From: Phreatobacter stygius
GTDB taxonomy: Bacteria; Pseudomonadota; Alphaproteobacteria; Rhizobiales; Phreatobacteraceae
Reading direction: 5' to 3'
NCBI RefSeq assembly: GCF_005144885.1
Contig: NZ_CP039690.1
Coordinates: 1,798,001-1,862,000, forward strand
Length of the DNA stretch: 64,000 nt
Every line of letters begins with the position of its first letter. The first letter of the stretch is position 1. Shown here one piece after another: positions 16,994 through 25,146 of the stretch. The position numbers were made by a program, and so were the translations under genes. Under the pieces are notes generated by a model. That model worked only from the letters and a program-made list of their open reading frames with translations. It was not told the DNA's origin and did not search any database.

Positions 16994-18589
16994 ATGAGTC
17001 TGCCGATCTTCGCCCGCCGCGATGCCCTGAAGTTGCTTGCCGCTGCGGGTATCGCCTGGCCCGCCACTGTCCAGGCACAGACCACTCAGACCCAGCAGCA
17101 GCCGGCGCCGGCCACTCCGCAGCCGACCGCGCGCTTTGCTTATGAGGATGTGGTGCGCCGCGCCCGCGATCTCGCGGGCCTTGCCTACGAGCCGCCGCGA
17201 CCGCAATTGCCGCCGGCGCTCACCACGATGAATTTCGACCAGTACCGCGAAATGCGCTTCCGTCCGGAACGGGCGCTGATGGGCCAGAACAACGGCCCGT
17301 TCCGCATGCAGATGTTCCATCTCGGCTTCATCTACCGCGATCCGGTGGTGGTGAACGTCATCCGCGACGGCATCCCGACGCCAGTGCCTTATGCCGCCGC
17401 TCTGTTCGATTACGGCCGCAACCGCTTCGAGCGGCCCTTGCCGGTCGATCTCGGCTTCGCCGGCTTCCGCATCCACTATCCCCTGAACGACCCGCGGGTG
17501 CAGGACGAGCTCATTTCGTTCCTCGGCGCGAGCTATTTCCGCTTTCTCGGGCGGGGCCAGAAATATGGCCTGTCCGGGCGCGGCATCGCGGTCAACACCG
17601 CCGGACCGGGCCAGGAAGAATTCCCGATCTTTCGTGAGTTCTGGGTCGAGACGCCGGCAGCCGACGCCGGATCCTGCACCATTTTTGCCCTGCTCGACGG
17701 CGAGAGCCTCACCGGCGCCTATCGCTTCACCCTCTTCCCGGGCCAGGAAACCGTCCTTGACGTCCACTGCACGCTGTTTCCGCGCCGCGCCATCCCCAAG
17801 CTCGGCGTCGCCCCGCTCACCTCGATGTTCTATTACGCCGAGAACGACCGGCGCAGCTTCGACGACTTTCGTCCCGAACTGCACGATTCCGACGGCCTGC
17901 TGATCCATTCCGACACCGGCGAATGGATCTGGCGCCCTCTGCGCAATCCGAAAAGCCCGGAGATCTCGCAATTCGCCGACCGCAATGTGCGTGGCTTCGG
18001 CCTGATGCAGCGCGATCGCGTCTTCGAGCATTACCAGGATCTCGACCTGTCCTACGAAATGCGGCCGAGCTATTGGGTCGAGCCGCGCGAGGGTTTCGGC
18101 GACGGCCGGGTCGAGCTCGTCGAATTGCCGACCTCGGATGAGACCAATGACAATATCGTCGCCTATTGGGTGCCCTCGCGCCCGGTCGAGCAGGGCCAGA
18201 CGCTCACCTTCGCCTATCGCGTGGTGTCGACCGCCAACGAGGCCAGGCTTCATCCCGGCGCCTATGCGCTGAATACCTATCGCACCAGGCCGTCGGCGCT
18301 CGGCTCGAGCGAGCCGGTTCCGGCCAATGCCGCCCGTTTCATCGTCGATTTCGTCGGCGGCGACCTGGAATATTACCTGAGCCAGCCGGATCTGGTGCAG
18401 GTGGTGCCAACGGCTGCCAATGCGCGCATCACCCGCACCTTCCTGGTGCCGAACACCCAGACGCGCGGCTTCCGCGCCGCCATCGACGTGGTTGGCGAGG
18501 CCGGCCAGACGGTCAACCTGCGCGCCTTCCTGCGCACCGGCACCAAGGCGCTGACCGAAACCTGGACCTTCCCCTGGAAGGTCGAATAG
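16994..18589 (+). CDS. opgD: Periplasmic glucan biosynthesis protein, OpgD/OpgG (MdoG) family
   Basis: 531 residues from the chosen ATG (MSLPIFARRDALKLL); GAGAGG lies 4 bases upstream. An ATG nine codons earlier (16967) is possible. The N-terminus is a twin-arginine signal (RRDALKLLAAAG, then cleavage near VQAQ), which favours OpgD over Sec-exported OpgG. The mature part has MdoG-domain landmarks: FDQYREMRFRPERALMG, FGLMQRDRVFEHYQDLD and the C-terminal Ig-like domain ending ETWTFPWKVE. The protein acts in the periplasm on osmoregulated periplasmic glucans. The expected glucosyltransferase partner lies about 33 kb away at 50472-52277. Confidence 0.9.
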   Translation: MSLPIFARRDALKLLAAAGIAWPATVQAQTTQTQQQPAPATPQPTARFAYEDVVRRARDLAGLAYEPPRPQLPPALTTMNFDQYREMRFRPERALMGQNNGPFRMQMFHLGFIYRDPVVVNVIRDGIPTPVPYAAALFDYGRNRFERPLPVDLGFAGFRIHYPLNDPRVQDELISFLGASYFRFLGRGQKYGLSGRGIAVNTAGPGQEEFPIFREFWVETPAADAGSCTIFALLDGESLTGAYRFTLFPGQETVLDVHCTLFPRRAIPKLGVAPLTSMFYYAENDRRSFDDFRPELHDSDGLLIHSDTGEWIWRPLRNPKSPEISQFADRNVRGFGLMQRDRVFEHYQDLDLSYEMRPSYWVEPREGFGDGRVELVELPTSDETNDNIVAYWVPSRPVEQGQTLTFAYRVVSTANEARLHPGAYALNTYRTRPSALGSSEPVPANAARFIVDFVGGDLEYYLSQPDLVQVVPTAANARITRTFLVPNTQTRGFRAAIDVVGEAGQTVNLRAFLRTGTKALTETWTFPWKVE

Positions 18590-18718
18590 CACGCGGCGTC
18601 ATTCGATCCGGACATTGGCGGCGCGGATGATCGGGCCGGACCTGGCTTCGCGCCGAGGATGCGGGTCGTCGCCGCATCAAACGAGTTCCATGGCAGGGCT
18701 GCCGAGCAGGGCTCGCGG

Positions 18719-18735
18719 CGGGGCGGCTTGCCCCG
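18719..18735. terminator. Hairpin between convergent opgD and SelW-like genes
   Basis: A 6-bp stem (CGGGGC / GCCCCG) with a 5-base loop sits 4 bases past the SelW-like stop in the convergent gap. It lacks a U-run and could serve the minus-strand gene. Confidence 0.35.
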
Positions 18736-18738
18736 GAG

Positions 18739-19020
18739 CTATTTCCGGTCGGAATGGCCAAGATCCCGTTCCGGCCAGGCGAGGTCCCTCACCCGCTGCT
18801 TCAGCACCTTGGCCTCGGGAAAACCGCCGTCGCGCTTGCGCTCCCAGATCAGCTCGCCATCGACACGGACCTCGAACACGCCGCCGGTGCCGGGCACCAG
18901 CGCGACCTCGCCCAGGTCCTGGCCGAAGGACGACAGCAGTTCCTGGCCCATCCAGGCCGCGCGCAAGAGCCAATTGCATTGGGTGCAATAGAGGATGGTG
19001 ACGCGTGGTTTGTCGGTCAT
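18739..19020 (-). CDS. SelT/SelW/SelH (Rdx) family thioredoxin-fold protein
   Basis: 93 residues. The redox motif is C12-T-Q-C15 in LYCTQCNWLLRAAWM, after a first beta strand, followed by TGGVFEVRVDGELIWERK, the standard layout of bacterial SelW-like proteins with Cys in place of selenocysteine. A redox role in the cytoplasm is inferred from the family; the bacterial function is not established. It is convergent with opgD. Confidence 0.88.
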   Translation of the reverse strand: MTDKPRVTILYCTQCNWLLRAAWMGQELLSSFGQDLGEVALVPGTGGVFEVRVDGELIWERKRDGGFPEAKVLKQRVRDLAWPERDLGHSDRK

Positions 19021-19089
19021 GGCAGTGGGCCGGCGATCAGCAGGGCATGAGGATGGCGGCGAAGGTTCGCGCGTCTGAAGCCCGACAGT

Positions 19090-19105
19090 GCCCGGTCGAC
19101 CGGGC
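19090..19105 (-). terminator. Palindromic hairpin 3' of the methyltransferase gene
   Basis: The 8-bp half-site GCCCGGTC is followed directly by its reverse complement, forming a perfect 16-bp palindrome 17 bases after the minus-strand stop at 19123. The position fits a transcription terminator. No T-tract follows. Confidence 0.4.
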
Positions 19106-19122
19106 GGCGTCCAGCAATCGGT

Positions 19123-19833
19123 TCAGTTGGCTTTCCGGCGGGCGATCCAGGCGCCCCAGAACAGGCTGGAGAAGAACCGCGTCGGTGGCTCGAAACCGGC
19201 GCCCTGCAGGAGCGCGTCGACGGCTTCTTCGGAATGTGGCGGATCGGCGCCCTGGAGGATCTTGCCGAGCTTGGCCTCGATCTCGGCCGGCGTCGCACCG
19301 TGCATGCGCCACCTCTGGCCCCAGGCGGCGAGCAGCAGTGGCTGGCTCCGATAAGCGAAGCGGTTGCCGGCCAGAATAAGCGGCGCGCCCGGCTGCAGCC
19401 GGCTGGCGATGGCGGCTAGGATCGACCGCTTGGCCGCGTCGCCGGGCAAGTGATGCAGCACGCCGATCAGCGTCGCCGCGTCGAACCGGTCATGGGCCGG
19501 CAGGTCGTCGACATAACCGAGATGGAAGCTGGTCCGGTCGGCAAGGCCCTTGGCTTCGATTTGCGCGACGGCGAGTTCCATCATCGGATCCGACGGGTCG
19601 ACCGCGACGAACTGCCAGGCCGGCTCGAGCGCGCCGGCGGTCACGATCTCCTGGCCGCCACCGCCGGCCCCGACCACCAGCACACGCGCGGCCTGGCCGC
19701 TGCCGAGCGCCGCCGCCAGCATGCAGGCCGACAATTCGTGGCAGGCGTCGTAGCCGGCGAGTGCAATGCGGCTCTGCTGCTGGTATTCGCCGGCGCGGGA
19801 CGGATCGAATTTCGCCGCGGGATCGTTGCTCAT
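19123..19833 (-). CDS. Class I SAM-dependent methyltransferase
   Basis: 236 residues. Motif I is VLVVGAGGGGQE at about 50-61, the acidic post-I residue is in FVAVDPSDPMMELA, and ATLIGVLHHLPG gives motif IV. The C-terminal half contains FAYRSQPLLLAAWGQRW, resembling small-molecule methyltransferases. AGGAGG lies upstream of the ATG. The substrate cannot be inferred; no biosynthetic partners are adjacent. Confidence 0.8.
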   Translation of the reverse strand: MSNDPAAKFDPSRAGEYQQQSRIALAGYDACHELSACMLAAALGSGQAARVLVVGAGGGGQEIVTAGALEPAWQFVAVDPSDPMMELAVAQIEAKGLADRTSFHLGYVDDLPAHDRFDAATLIGVLHHLPGDAAKRSILAAIASRLQPGAPLILAGNRFAYRSQPLLLAAWGQRWRMHGATPAEIEAKLGKILQGADPPHSEEAVDALLQGAGFEPPTRFFSSLFWGAWIARRKAN

Positions 19834-19921
19834 GTCGGACCGATACCTCCTGAGAGACAGCAGGGACCAGAGCTTCAGGCCTTGGACAAGAGCCGCGTCG
19901 GCAAACCAGCTATCCGTTGCC

Positions 19922-20659
19922 TCAGGTTTCCTGGCTCTGTCGGGCCATCCAGCGATGGCGCAGCTGGCCGGCGACCAGCGTCAGGCCAATGACCACGAGA
20001 TAGCCGCGCGTCAGGCTGGTCTGCCACGCGATGAGGCCGGCCCGCGCCTCCGCCGACGGCTGCCGCATGGCCACCGCCAGCGGGCCGACATCGACCTCGT
20101 TGGCCATCCTGAGAAAGCCGAACGCGGCGACCAGCGGCATGGCGACCAGCACGGTGATCAGGGCGGGTTTGAGCCGCCGCGCCCAATCGAAACGCCTGAG
20201 CGTGATCCACAACCCCAGGCAGCCATGCAGCCAGCCGGGCGTCAGCAGGGCCAATTGCCAGCCCTGCGACCCGGAAGCGACCAGCAGCGTCACCACGCGG
20301 CCATAGCTCGAAGGAATATCGAAAAACACCCCGGCGACACGGGTCGCCACCACATGGCCGATCAGCAGGAACGGCAAGGTGAAGCCCGAGGCGAGCCGGA
20401 TGATTTCGATGACGGGCAGGTTCCAGTGGCGGCGCAGGAACACGGTGCGCAGCGCCAGGCCGAAATGGATGGCCGCGGCGCCATAGAGCAGCACCGTGCC
20501 GAGCCGGCTGTGCCAGATCAACACCGCCAGGCCGAGCCCGCGTTCGGCGAGATCGAGGGAGATCACGCCGAGCGCATGGTTGATCAGGTGAGCCGAGATA
20601 TAGGCGAACAACACCAGGCCGGAGGCGAGCCTCAGCCGGCGGATCGCCCGGTCGGTCAC
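19922..20659 (-). CDS. Orphan membrane protein resembling a succinate-dehydrogenase cytochrome b-type anchor
   Basis: 245 residues with about six membrane helices and repeated intramembrane His residues: [49 protein letters not shown] and [14 protein letters not shown]. This pattern resembles the heme-b SdhC/FrdC-like anchor that forms the N-terminus of some rhizobial class III adenylate cyclases. Here it stops before any cyclase or ferredoxin domain. Its start overlaps the CobW stop by four bases (ATGA), so it is translationally coupled to the metal GTPase, an odd pairing. Heme binding is inference. Confidence 0.6.
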   Translation of the reverse strand: MTDRAIRRLRLASGLVLFAYISAHLINHALGVISLDLAERGLGLAVLIWHSRLGTVLLYGAAAIHFGLALRTVFLRRHWNLPVIEIIRLASGFTLPFLLIGHVVATRVAGVFFDIPSSYGRVVTLLVASGSQGWQLALLTPGWLHGCLGLWITLRRFDWARRLKPALITVLVAMPLVAAFGFLRMANEVDVGPLAVAMRQPSAEARAGLIAWQTSLTRGYLVVIGLTLVAGQLRHRWMARQSQET

Positions 20660-21735
20660 GCGACGCAGGCCTCGAAGCCGGACTTGATCTTGTCGATCGG
20701 CAGTTCCCGGCCGATGAACACCACTCGGCTCTCGCGCGCCTCGTCAGCCTTCCAGGCGCGCTGGTGGTCGCCGTCGAGGATCATGTGCACGCCCTGGAAC
20801 ACGAAACGGTCCGGGTCGTCCTTGAACGCCACGATGCCCTTGCAGCGCAGGATCTTGGGGCCCTCGACCTGAGTCAGGTCCTGGATCCACGGGAAGAACT
20901 TGTCGGGATCGAGCACCTTGTCGGTTCGGAACGACACCGACTGCATGTCTTCGTCGTGGTAATGCTTCAAGCCGTGGCTCGGATGGTCGCAGTCGTCACC
21001 GGTATGGTCGTGATCATGGCGATGATCGTGGCCATGGCCATGATGATGGTGGCCGTGATCATGGTCGTGGTCATGATCGTCGCGCTCCAGGAAAGCCGGC
21101 TCGATCTCGAGGATCCGCTCCAGGTCGAAGGCGCCGCGTCCAAGCACGGCGTCGAGTTCGACCGCGCATTTCTGGGTCTTGTGCAGCACCGCATAGGGGT
21201 TGATGGCGCGGATCCGCGCCTCGACCTCGCGCAACTGCGCCGGGCTGACCAGGTCGGTCTTGTTGAGCAGGATGACGTCGGCGAAGGCGATCTGGTTCTT
21301 GGCTTCCGGCGCGTCCTTCAGCCGGTCCAGGAGCCACTTGGCGTCGGCGACGGTCACCACCGCGTCGAGCATGGTCTTGGCGCCGACCTCTTCGTCGACG
21401 AAGAAGGTCTGGGCCACCGGTGCCGGATCGGCGAGCCCGGTGGTCTCGACGATGATCGCGTCGAACTTGCCCTTGCGGCGCAACAGCCCCTCGATGATGC
21501 GGATCAGGTCGCCGCGCACGGTGCAGCAGATGCAGCCGTTGTTCATCTCGAAGACTTCCTCGTCGGCGCCGACCACCAGGTCGTTGTCGATGCCGATCTC
21601 GCCGAATTCATTGACGATCACGGCAAACCGCTTGCCGTGGTTTTCGGACAGGATCCGGTTGAGCAGCGTGGTCTTGCCGGCGCCGAGATAGCCGGTCAGC
21701 ACGGTCACGGGGATCTTCTGGAGAGCTTCGGTCAT
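20656..21735 (-). CDS. CobW/COG0523 family GTPase, probable zinc metallochaperone
   Basis: 359 residues, G3E GTPase. Walker A is [15 protein letters not shown] (residues 13-27), the metal-binding CxCC motif is C68-I-C70-C71 in [20 protein letters not shown] follows and LNKTDLV is the guanine-specificity motif. A His/Asp-rich loop lies around residues 218-255, followed by the CobW C-terminal domain. Location directly downstream of the zinc-uptake genes points to zinc allocation, not cobalamin. No Zur-like box was found in the 65-base gap before it, so expression may depend on read-through. ATGA overlap with the downstream membrane protein. Confidence 0.86.
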   Translation of the reverse strand: MTEALQKIPVTVLTGYLGAGKTTLLNRILSENHGKRFAVIVNEFGEIGIDNDLVVGADEEVFEMNNGCICCTVRGDLIRIIEGLLRRKGKFDAIIVETTGLADPAPVAQTFFVDEEVGAKTMLDAVVTVADAKWLLDRLKDAPEAKNQIAFADVILLNKTDLVSPAQLREVEARIRAINPYAVLHKTQKCAVELDAVLGRGAFDLERILEIEPAFLERDDHDHDHDHGHHHHGHGHDHRHDHDHTGDDCDHPSHGLKHYHDEDMQSVSFRTDKVLDPDKFFPWIQDLTQVEGPKILRCKGIVAFKDDPDRFVFQGVHMILDGDHQRAWKADEARESRVVFIGRELPIDKIKSGFEACVA

Positions 21736-21800
21736 GGGTCATCCGTCGGGGATAAGCTTGCGTCTTAGATAGGGTATGGGGCAGCACTGCAAAAGGCGCG

Positions 21801-22748
21801 TCAGGCTTGCGCCAGCGCACCGCTGATCTGCCCGATATTGTGGCGCATCATGTCGAGATAGGTCGAGGCCGGTCCGTCGGCGGCCGACAGCGCGTCGGAA
21901 TAGAGCTTGCCGCCGACACGCACGCCGGTTTCCGAGGCGATGCGCTGCATGGCCCTGGGATCGGTGATGTTTTCCATGAAGATGGCGGTGATCCGGCCCT
22001 GCTTGATCTGCCGGATGATCTGGCCGAGGTCGCGCGCCGAGGGCTCGGCATCGCTCGCCACGCCGCGCAATGCCACGAACGCGATGCCATAGGCCTTCTG
22101 GAAATATTGGAAGGCGTCATGCGTCGTCAGGATGCGCCGGCGCTCGGCCGGGATCCTGGCCACAGCCGCCTTGATTTCAGCATCGAGCGCATCGAGCGAG
22201 GCCGAATAGGCGGCGGCATTGCCGGTGAACAGCGCCGCGCCGGCCGGATCGGCTGCGACCAGCGCGTCGCGGATGGTCCGGACATAGGTCTTGACGAACA
22301 GGGCGTTCTGCCAGGCGTGCGGATCGTTTTCGCCATGGCTGTGACCATGGCCGTGACCGTGACCATGGCCATGATCGTCTTCAGCCTTCAGCGCGACCAC
22401 GCCGGTGCTTGCGGTGATGACCTTGGCGCGGGTGCCGGACGAACGGATCAGGCGATTGATCCAGCCCTCGAAGCCGAGGCCATTGACGAAGACCAGCTTG
22501 GCCCCGGCGATGGTCCGGGCATCGGCCGGGCTCGGCGCATAGGCATGGGCATCGCTGTCGACACCGACGAGGCTCGTCACCGCCACCCGTTCGGCGCCGA
22601 TCGCCCGCACCAGGTCGGCCAGGATCGAAAAGGTCGCGACCACCGGCATGGGTCCGGCGGCGGCCGGAGCCGGCGCCTGGGCAAGCGCGAGCGGGGTGAA
22701 ACCCGGCGCCAGCGCCAGCGATGACAAGAGCAGGCGGCGCGTGATCAT
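21801..22748 (-). CDS. znuA: Zinc ABC transporter substrate-binding protein
   Basis: 315 residues, cluster A-I metal-binding protein. The N-terminus MITRRLLLSSLALAPG is an export signal with a twin Arg, cleaved near LALAQA. The zinc-type His-rich loop is at about 125-145 (DHGHGHGHGHGHSHGE), followed by DPHAWQN, ILTTHDAFQYF and ENITDPRAMQRIA. The His-rich loop favours zinc over manganese. The start was chosen at this ATG because the upstream in-frame extension lacks signal-peptide features. It lies 22 bases after znuB, with a Zur-like box inside znuB upstream. Confidence 0.92.
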   Translation of the reverse strand: MITRRLLLSSLALAPGFTPLALAQAPAPAAAGPMPVVATFSILADLVRAIGAERVAVTSLVGVDSDAHAYAPSPADARTIAGAKLVFVNGLGFEGWINRLIRSSGTRAKVITASTGVVALKAEDDHGHGHGHGHGHSHGENDPHAWQNALFVKTYVRTIRDALVAADPAGAALFTGNAAAYSASLDALDAEIKAAVARIPAERRRILTTHDAFQYFQKAYGIAFVALRGVASDAEPSARDLGQIIRQIKQGRITAIFMENITDPRAMQRIASETGVRVGGKLYSDALSAADGPASTYLDMMRHNIGQISGALAQA

Positions 22749-22770
22749 CCGGACGTCCTTTTCGCTGTTT

Positions 22771-23640
22771 TCAGGCCTCGCGATGGCGCGCGGGCCAATA
22801 AGTGGGCACCAAACCACCACGCGGTCCGAACACCAGCGACACCGCGTAGACCAGTCCCGCCATCAAGACGATGGACGGGCCCGATGGCGTCGCCATGTTA
22901 TAAGATAACACTAAGCCCGCATAGCCTGAAACCACGCCGAACAGGATCGCAATGCCGCAAAGGGCTGTGACATCGCGGCCCCAGAAGCGCGCGGCAATGG
23001 CCGGAAGCATCATCAATCCGACCGCCAGCAGCGTGCCGAGCGCATGGAACCCGGCCACCAGGTTGAGCACCACCAGGCCGAGGAAAACCATATGGGCCGG
23101 GGCGCCTGCCCGGCTCACCGAGCGCAGGAAACCGGGATCGACGCAGTCGAGCACCAGAGGACGCCAGAGCACGGCGAGTGCGATCAGGGTCACCGTGGTG
23201 ATGCCGGCGAGCAGCAGCAGCGTCGGATCGTCGAGCGCCAGCACGGTGCCGAACAGCACATGCATCAGGTCGACATTGGAGCCGCGCATGGAGACGATGA
23301 TGACGCCGAGCGCCAGCGAGATCAGGTAGAAGGCCGCCAGCGACGCGTCTTCCTTGAGCGCGGTGAAGCGTGCCACGACGCCGGCCGCGAACACCACGGC
23401 AAGACCGGCGACGATGCCGCCAACCGTCATCGGAATCAGCTGCAGGCCGAACACCAGGAAGCCGACAGCGGCACCCGGCAGGATCGCGTGGGCCATGGCA
23501 TCGCCCATCAGCGACATGCGCCGGAGCATCAGGAACACGCCGATGGGCGCGCCGCCGAGCGACAGGGCGACGGCGCCGACCAGGGCCCGGCGCATGAATT
23601 CGAACTCCACGAAGGGCCCGATCAACATGTCATACATCAC
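22771..23640 (-). CDS. znuB: Zinc ABC transporter permease
   Basis: 289 residues, ABC-3 family permease with about eight membrane helices. The coupling region RRMSLMGDAMAHAILPGAAVGF is characteristic. The GTG at 23640 is used here; an ATG lies next to it at 23637. The last ~50 codons contain an unusual AT-rich patch, with two TTA leucine codons (in GLVLSYNM), where a near-perfect Zur operator is embedded. Sits between znuC (11-base gap) and znuA. Confidence 0.92.
   Translation of the reverse strand: MMYDMLIGPFVEFEFMRRALVGAVALSLGGAPIGVFLMLRRMSLMGDAMAHAILPGAAVGFLVFGLQLIPMTVGGIVAGLAVVFAAGVVARFTALKEDASLAAFYLISLALGVIIVSMRGSNVDLMHVLFGTVLALDDPTLLLLAGITTVTLIALAVLWRPLVLDCVDPGFLRSVSRAGAPAHMVFLGLVVLNLVAGFHALGTLLAVGLMMLPAIAARFWGRDVTALCGIAILFGVVSGYAGLVLSYNMATPSGPSIVLMAGLVYAVSLVFGPRGGLVPTYWPARHREA
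22896..22910. promoter_or_regulatory. Intragenic Zur-like box inside znuB, upstream of znuA
   Basis: The site is TGTTATAAGATAACA, a perfect 6-bp inverted repeat with a 3-base centre. It agrees at 14 of 15 positions with the gammaproteobacterial Zur core TGTTATA-N-TATAACA. It lies within znuB codons, about 150 bases before the znuA start, and forces rare TTA codons. It could control an internal znuA promoter. Confidence 0.6.
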
Positions 23641-23651
23641 GAAATCGGCCC

Positions 23652-24416
23652 TCAGGCTGCCACGGCGCAGACCGCCGCATGGTCGTCGAAGGCTTCCGTC
23701 ATGCGCCGCGCCGCCGTCAGGTTCTCCGGCGTCAGCACGTCGGCCGTGCGGCCCCAGGCGATCGGCCGGCGGGCCAGCAGAAGCGCCTGCGGGAAGCTCG
23801 AGCGCACCGTCTCCATGTCGTGCAGGACCGCGATGATGGTGCGTTTTTCGGCATTCCAGCGGCAGACCAGGGCCAGCAGGTCGGCGGTCGTCTTGGCGTC
23901 GATGGCGGTGAACGGCTCATCCAGCAGGATCAATTGGGCATCCTGCACCAAAAGGCGCGCGAACAGCATGCGCTGCAGCTGTCCGCCGGACAGCGTGCCG
24001 ATGATCCGGCTCTCGAAACCGGTCAGGCCAACGGCCGACAGCGCGTGATCGACGGCATCGCGGTCGGCCCGCGACAGGCCGCCAAACAGGCCGGTGCGCC
24101 GCCAAAGGCCCATCGCCACCAGCTCGAACACCGAAATCGGAAAGGACCGGTCGATCTCGGCGGCCTGCGGCAGATAGGCGATCTTGCCACGCCCGGCGTC
24201 GCCCAGCTCGATCGCGCCGCTGAGCGGGCTGATGGCGCCGGCAAGGCCCTTGAGCAAGGTCGATTTGCCGGCTCCGTTGGGGCCGACCACGGCGAGCATG
24301 TCGCCCGCCGCGACCGTCCCGTCGAGATGATGCACCGCCGGGTGGCGGTCGTAACCAAGGGTCAGGTTGCGAAACCGGACGGCGGACATGGCAGGGGATG
24401 ACATCGCGTCTCGCAT
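23652..24416 (-). CDS. znuC: Zinc ABC transporter ATP-binding protein
   Basis: 254 residues. Walker A GPNGAGKSTLLKGL, the Q-loop in IAYLPQAAEID, the signature LSGGQLQRMLFARLL, Walker B LILLDEPFTAID and the switch His in VLHDME are all present. The start at 24416 overlaps the stop of the preceding His-rich protein (TGATG), which supports translational coupling; ATGs at 24404 and 24389 are alternatives. It supplies ATP hydrolysis for ZnuAB-type uptake at the inner membrane. Confidence 0.92.
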   Translation of the reverse strand: MRDAMSSPAMSAVRFRNLTLGYDRHPAVHHLDGTVAAGDMLAVVGPNGAGKSTLLKGLAGAISPLSGAIELGDAGRGKIAYLPQAAEIDRSFPISVFELVAMGLWRRTGLFGGLSRADRDAVDHALSAVGLTGFESRIIGTLSGGQLQRMLFARLLVQDAQLILLDEPFTAIDAKTTADLLALVCRWNAEKRTIIAVLHDMETVRSSFPQALLLARRPIAWGRTADVLTPENLTAARRMTEAFDDHAAVCAVAA

Positions 24417-24643
24417 CAGGCCAGGGCCCAGCCGACAAGCGCCCACAGGACGGCCACGAACCCGGCCGCCACCGCAAGCCGCGCCGGCGCCGACATGAGC
24501 AGGACCGAGACCGGCGATGCGGCGGCGGCCGCCGCGGCGTGGCCATGCGCATGGCCCGCCGGCCCGGGATCATGGGACGCGTGGCTGTGCGCGGGATGAT
24601 CGGGCGGTGAATGAGCGTGTGAAGAATGAACGTGATCGTGCAT
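24416..24643 (-). CDS. Small His-rich single-pass membrane protein heading the zinc operon
   Basis: 75 residues. The first 35 residues contain 12 His, mostly as HxH or HxxH, plus Asp and Ser. An Ala-rich linker follows, then one membrane helix near the C-terminus (LAVAAGFVAVLWALVGWALA). No known family was recognised. It is the first gene after a Zur-like operator and its stop overlaps the znuC start, so it should be made with the transporter under zinc limitation. A role as a membrane-tethered zinc buffer or donor is inference; it could also be a regulator of the transporter. Confidence 0.65.
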   Translation of the reverse strand: MHDHVHSSHAHSPPDHPAHSHASHDPGPAGHAHGHAAAAAAASPVSVLLMSAPARLAVAAGFVAVLWALVGWALA

Positions 24644-24673
24644 GACGCGGGCGCCGTCGTTTCAAGCGATCTC

Positions 24674-24686
24674 GTTATAGTATCAC
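24674..24686. promoter_or_regulatory. Zur-like operator of the zinc-uptake operon
   Basis: GTTATA-G-TATCAC is a 6-1-6 dyad with one mismatch, matching the Zur core GTTATA-N-TATAAC at all but one position. It lies 31 bases upstream of the His-rich protein start in an AT-rich patch. A zur gene is not in the window. Confidence 0.65.
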
Positions 24687-24718
24687 AGAAATGGTGTCCA
24701 GAATGCGCCGTCGTGATG

Positions 24719-24734
24719 GGCGCCGGCCGGCGCC
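24719..24734. terminator. GC-rich palindrome between sciP and the zinc operon
   Basis: A perfect 16-bp palindrome (half-site GGCGCCGG) lies 75 bases past the sciP stop and 33 bases before the Zur-like box. It may end sciP transcription before the zinc promoter. No T-run is visible. Confidence 0.35.
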
Positions 24735-24809
24735 GCTGGCCGGGTCAAACGCCGAAAGCGCCGGCGCCCGGCGGGCACCGACGTTAACAATGCGAGGCGC
24801 ATTAACGAT

Positions 24810-25085
24810 TTATTGACGATATTGTTGGATGCGGGTGGTGCGCAGACCGGCGAGGCCGTGACGGTCGATCGAATGCTGCCAGTTCAGGAATTCCTCGACC
24901 GTCAGCGTGTAGCGCTTGCAAGCCTCTTCCAGGCTCAACAAGCCGCCACGCACGGCAGCGACGACTTCCGCTTTCCGCCGGATGACCCAGCGATGGGTAT
25001 CGGGCGGCGGCAGGTCGGCAATCGTCAGCGGACTTCCGTCCGGACCGATCACGTATTTCACCCTCGGACGCATGGGTTCGGTCAT
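24810..25085 (-). CDS. sciP: CtrA inhibitor SciP (DUF1153)
   Basis: 91 residues. The whole protein is the DUF1153/SciP domain: MRPRVKYVIGPDGSPLTIADLPP, then RWVIRRKAEVVAAVRGG and LSLEEACKRYTLTVEEF, a helix-turn-helix fold. In Caulobacter SciP binds CtrA and blocks its recruitment of RNA polymerase at flagellar and cell-cycle promoters. The ATG at 25085 (MTEPMRP) matches the family N-terminus; 11 upstream codons are excluded. Its leader has a CtrA-like box and a hairpin that would pair with the Shine-Dalgarno region. flgD and fliK lie just upstream on the same strand. Confidence 0.93.
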   Translation of the reverse strand: MTEPMRPRVKYVIGPDGSPLTIADLPPPDTHRWVIRRKAEVVAAVRGGLLSLEEACKRYTLTVEEFLNWQHSIDRHGLAGLRTTRIQQYRQ

Positions 25086-25089
25086 AGAT

Positions 25090-25134
25090 ACTCTCACACA
25101 ACGCACGCGACAGACCACGTCATGCAGTGAGAGT
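25090..25134 (-). promoter_or_regulatory. Leader inverted repeat overlapping the sciP ribosome-binding site
   Basis: The 8-bp arms ACTCTCAC and GTGAGAGT (minus-strand order) are perfect complements separated by 29 bases. The downstream arm ends 5 bases before the sciP start codon and contains its only purine-rich Shine-Dalgarno (GAGAG). Pairing would mask it. Whether the left arm is transcribed is not known. Confidence 0.4.
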
Positions 25135-25146
25135 ACGGGCCGGGGG

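Noticed and set aside
20990-21085. Short repeated CATGGCCATGATGATGG-like pattern resembling a microsatellite or CRISPR
   Set aside because: It encodes the His/Asp-rich loop of the CobW GTPase; repeats are irregular with no spacers.
22325-22375. Repeated CCATGGCCGTGACC-like pattern
   Set aside because: This is the His-rich zinc loop of ZnuA, a normal feature of the family.
24784-24805. Two TTAA motifs near the 3' end of sciP, considered as a CtrA site
   Set aside because: Their spacing is 14 bases, not 7, and they lie downstream of sciP.
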